A stretch of 15,278 nt of DNA from Gammaproteobacteria bacterium (GTDB lineage: Bacteria > Pseudomonadota > Gammaproteobacteria > Chromatiales > Chromatiaceae): assembly GCA_030621975.1 (NCBI GenBank), contig JAUXGQ010000002.1, positions 1-15,278 on the forward strand. Reading direction: 5' to 3'. The position numbers and the translations under genes are program-made. This document shows positions 13,304-15,278 of the stretch, piece by piece (within the stretch, counting starts at the first letter, position 1; the number at the start of each line of letters is the position of its first letter). The notes under the pieces were generated by a model that ran no database searches, had not been told where the DNA came from, and was given only the letters and a program-made list of their open reading frames with translations.

Positions 13304-15278
13304 ATGGCAGCTCCCGTAGAACAAACAGCCGTGGCCGACCGAAGTGCTGCCGCCGCCCGACTTGCCTTCCTGGTCATCGCCGCCGTCACCCTGGCGATGT
13401 ACTGGCCCGGATTGGATGGTCCTTTCCTGTTCGACGACCACGTCCATATCGTCAAGAACAGCCAGGTCCATATCGAGGACCTTTCCACGGCGTCCCTGAA
13501 ACAGGCCTGGCACGGCTCGCTTGCCCCCTTCCCCTCCAACCGTCCCCTGGCCATGCTGAGCTTTGGTGTCAACCATGCCCTGTTCGGCCTTTCGGCCCCG
13601 GCCTTCAAGGGGGTCAACCTCGGGATTCATCTGCTGAACGGCTGGCTCGTTTTTTTACTGACCAGGATACTGGGTGAGCTGTACCTGGCGGGCGGTCGAC
13701 AAACAGAAGCCCCCGTAAAGTCCCATCTCTGGCCCCCGCTGGTGGCCGGGCTCTGGCTGTTGGCCCCGCTCAATTTCACTCCAGTTTTATATGTCGTGCA
13801 GCGGATGACAGAGCTCTCGACGCTGTTCCTCTTGCTGGGACTCCTGGTATACGCCTACGGCAGACGCCGCATGTCCCTCGACCGACCCAGAGGCTGGCTG
13901 CTCCTCGTGCTAAGCCCTCTAATAGCCGGCACGGGTTTCCTGGCCAAGGAAAATGCCCTGCTGTTTCCCCTCTATGCCCTGGTGGTGGAGGCGACCCTGT
14001 TGGCCGGGCTCGAGACCCGCCGGGCGGACCGCCATTTCGTTCGGGGATTTTTTCTGATCCTGCTGGGTCTGCCCTTCCTGCTGGTGCTGATCAAGTTCTT
14101 CCACCATCCGGATTGGATACTCTCCGGCTACCAAAAACGCCCTTTCGACTTGACCGAACGCCTGCTCACCGAGGCAAGAGCGCTCTGGTTCTACCTGCGA
14201 ATGCTGCTGGCACCCGATCTCTCGCACCTTGGGTTGCAACACGATGACTTTATGGTAAGTCGCGGACTGCTCACCCCCTGGACCACGCTGCCGGCAGTTC
14301 TGGGATGGCTGACGACCTTGATCCTGGCGCTCTCCCTGCGCCGCCGTTTTCCGGTCTTTGCCTTTGCAGCATTGTTTTTCCTGGCAGGTCACGTCCTGGA
14401 GTCCTCGCTCATCGCACTGGAACTGGTATTTGAGCACCGGAATTATCTGCCGGCCTTCGGCCCGCTCTTTTTCCTGGGCTATCTCCTTACCCAGCGGCCT
14501 GCCGGGACCCGGGTGCACAGGGCCATGGGACTGACTGCCCTGCTCCTGCTCACCCTGTTCGCTGCCGTCACCCATCAACGGGCCACGGACTGGCGCAGCC
14601 TGCCCGAGTTCGTTCTCAGCGAGGCGGAACACCACCCGAACTCCGCCAGGGCGAACCTTTTTGCGGCCCGGCTGTTGATCTCCAGCCTTCCGCAGGCAGA
14701 GAATCAGACGGACCACTACAGGGCAACCCGCCAACACCTGGACCGGGTGCGCCGACTGGCTCCGGACAATCTTGACGCCCTTTTCGGCCTGATCGTGCTG
14801 AACCTGCATGCCCGGCAGCCACCCGAAGCCGCCTGGGTGAGGGAACTGGAGACGCGCCTCAGCACCGGACCGGTCGGGCCCACGCGGTTGACGATCGGCC
14901 AGTTCAGCTACCTCGTAAGCTGGCACATGTCCGAAGGGCCTGCTCTTCCCCAGCACGTCGTTCTAGGGATCTTCAATGCTGCATTGGTCAATCCCCAATT
15001 CGACCATTACGCTCGTGCCGCCATCTTTTCAGCGCTCAGAGCCTACTATGAGAGTGTATTGAACGAACCCCGGTCGGCGTTGCAATATGCCCGCCAGGCG
15101 GTCGCGGCCTGGCCTCAACGTTGGCACTATCAAGATCGCTTGGTACGCCTGCTGGTGAGGCTCGGTCGCTTCGACGAGGCGACCGAGACGCTGGCCAAAG
15201 GCGCGGACCTCGATGCCCCGAAACTACATAGACAAAAGGCCCGTGAACTGGAAGAATTGATTGACCGAACACGCCTGC
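13304..15278 (+). CDS. Polytopic membrane protein with C-terminal repeats, TMTC/GT-C glycosyltransferase-like (3'-truncated by window edge)
   Basis: The frame is open from ATG 13304 to the window edge (658 residues seen, no stop). About 420 residues hold many hydrophobic segments, starting at 19-33 and followed by a first periplasmic loop GPFLFDDHVHIVKNSQV with the paired Asp44-Asp45 typical of GT-C enzymes and very like the TMTC (GT105) loop. Further landmarks are YVVQRMTELSTLF (163-175), GFLAKENALLFPLY (211-224) and FEHRNYLPAFGP (376-387). After the last helix (about 407-423) the chain becomes soluble and helical, TPR-like (LDRVRRLAPDNLDALFG; ALQYARQAVAAWPQRWHYQDRLVRLLVRLGRFDEA). The likely role is transfer of a lipid-linked sugar to a secreted protein, and pilA next door is the obvious substrate; that is inference. 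No good Shine-Dalgarno precedes the ATG, and TTG 13295 is an alternative. Region 13169-13303 holds no gene. Confidence 0.75.
   Translation, partial: MAAPVEQTAVADRSAAAARLAFLVIAAVTLAMYWPGLDGPFLFDDHVHIVKNSQVHIEDLSTASLKQAWHGSLAPFPSNRPLAMLSFGVNHALFGLSAPAFKGVNLGIHLLNGWLVFLLTRILGELYLAGGRQTEAPVKSHLWPPLVAGLWLLAPLNFTPVLYVVQRMTELSTLFLLLGLLVYAYGRRRMSLDRPRGWLLLVLSPLIAGTGFLAKENALLFPLYALVVEATLLAGLETRRADRHFVRGFFLILLGLPFLLVLIKFFHHPDWILSGYQKRPFDLTERLLTEARALWFYLRMLLAPDLSHLGLQHDDFMVSRGLLTPWTTLPAVLGWLTTLILALSLRRRFPVFAFAALFFLAGHVLESSLIALELVFEHRNYLPAFGPLFFLGYLLTQRPAGTRVHRAMGLTALLLLTLFAAVTHQRATDWRSLPEFVLSEAEHHPNSARANLFAARLLISSLPQAENQTDHYRATRQHLDRVRRLAPDNLDALFGLIVLNLHARQPPEAAWVRELETRLSTGPVGPTRLTIGQFSYLVSWHMSEGPALPQHVVLGIFNAALVNPQFDHYARAAIFSALRAYYESVLNEPRSALQYARQAVAAWPQRWHYQDRLVRLLVRLGRFDEATETLAKGADLDAPKLHRQKARELEELIDRTRL

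Noticed and set aside
13919..14956. 345-residue open frame on the minus strand
   Set aside because: Its translation is Gln/Gly/Arg-rich low-complexity sequence, while the plus strand carries an uninterrupted membrane protein with family motifs.

Overview
The window reads as a chromosomal stretch of a GC-rich gammaproteobacterium. The best single clue is the block bamD / rluD–pgeF–…–clpB, which keeps the gammaproteobacterial order (bamD divergent from rluD–pgeF–clpB, as in E. coli) with three extra genes inserted. A pyruvate:ferredoxin oxidoreductase followed by a dihydroorotate-dehydrogenase-like flavoprotein, and a type IV pilin behind a sigma-54 promoter, would suit an environmental, possibly sulfur-metabolising, Chromatiales-type bacterium. 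That last placement is inference only.

Layout. 2-829 (+) is the C-terminal TPP domain of a NifJ-type pyruvate:ferredoxin oxidoreductase, followed by a DHOD-like flavoprotein (934-1944, +) and a small exported protein of unknown function (2070-2489, +). A 396-bp gene-free stretch (2490-2885) is almost filled by two tandem MITE-like elements. From 9327 down to 2886 the minus strand carries rluD, pgeF, a tandem-ACT GcvR-like protein, def, a PlsC-type acyltransferase and clpB. clpB has its own heat-shock (sigma-32) type promoter. bamD (9498-10319, +) diverges from rluD and converges on glnB with one base between their stop codons. nadE (glutamine-dependent NAD synthetase) lies upstream of glnB on the same strand. 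A regulatory interval of 340 bp then separates nadE from the divergent pilA, which ends in a strong intrinsic terminator. The window closes inside a large polytopic membrane protein with C-terminal repeats (13304 onward, +) that resembles TMTC/GT-C glycosyltransferases.

How the genes work together. bamD, rluD, pgeF, def and clpB are housekeeping functions: outer-membrane assembly, 23S rRNA pseudouridylation, peptidoglycan precursor proofreading, N-terminal deformylation and protein disaggregation. nadE and glnB plausibly couple NAD synthesis to nitrogen status through PII. pilA and its neighbour form a candidate pilin plus pilin-glycosyltransferase pair.

The most notable points are: (i) the missing metal-binding Asp in the TPP motif of the pyruvate:ferredoxin oxidoreductase; (ii) the TMTC-like glycosyltransferase next to a cysteine-free, sigma-54-driven pilin; (iii) three families of dispersed intergenic repeats, namely MITE-like pairs, GTAG-headed REP/REPIN elements and an ATTCCGTGG-type inverted repeat. 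No tRNA, rRNA, CRISPR array, transposase or phage gene was seen.
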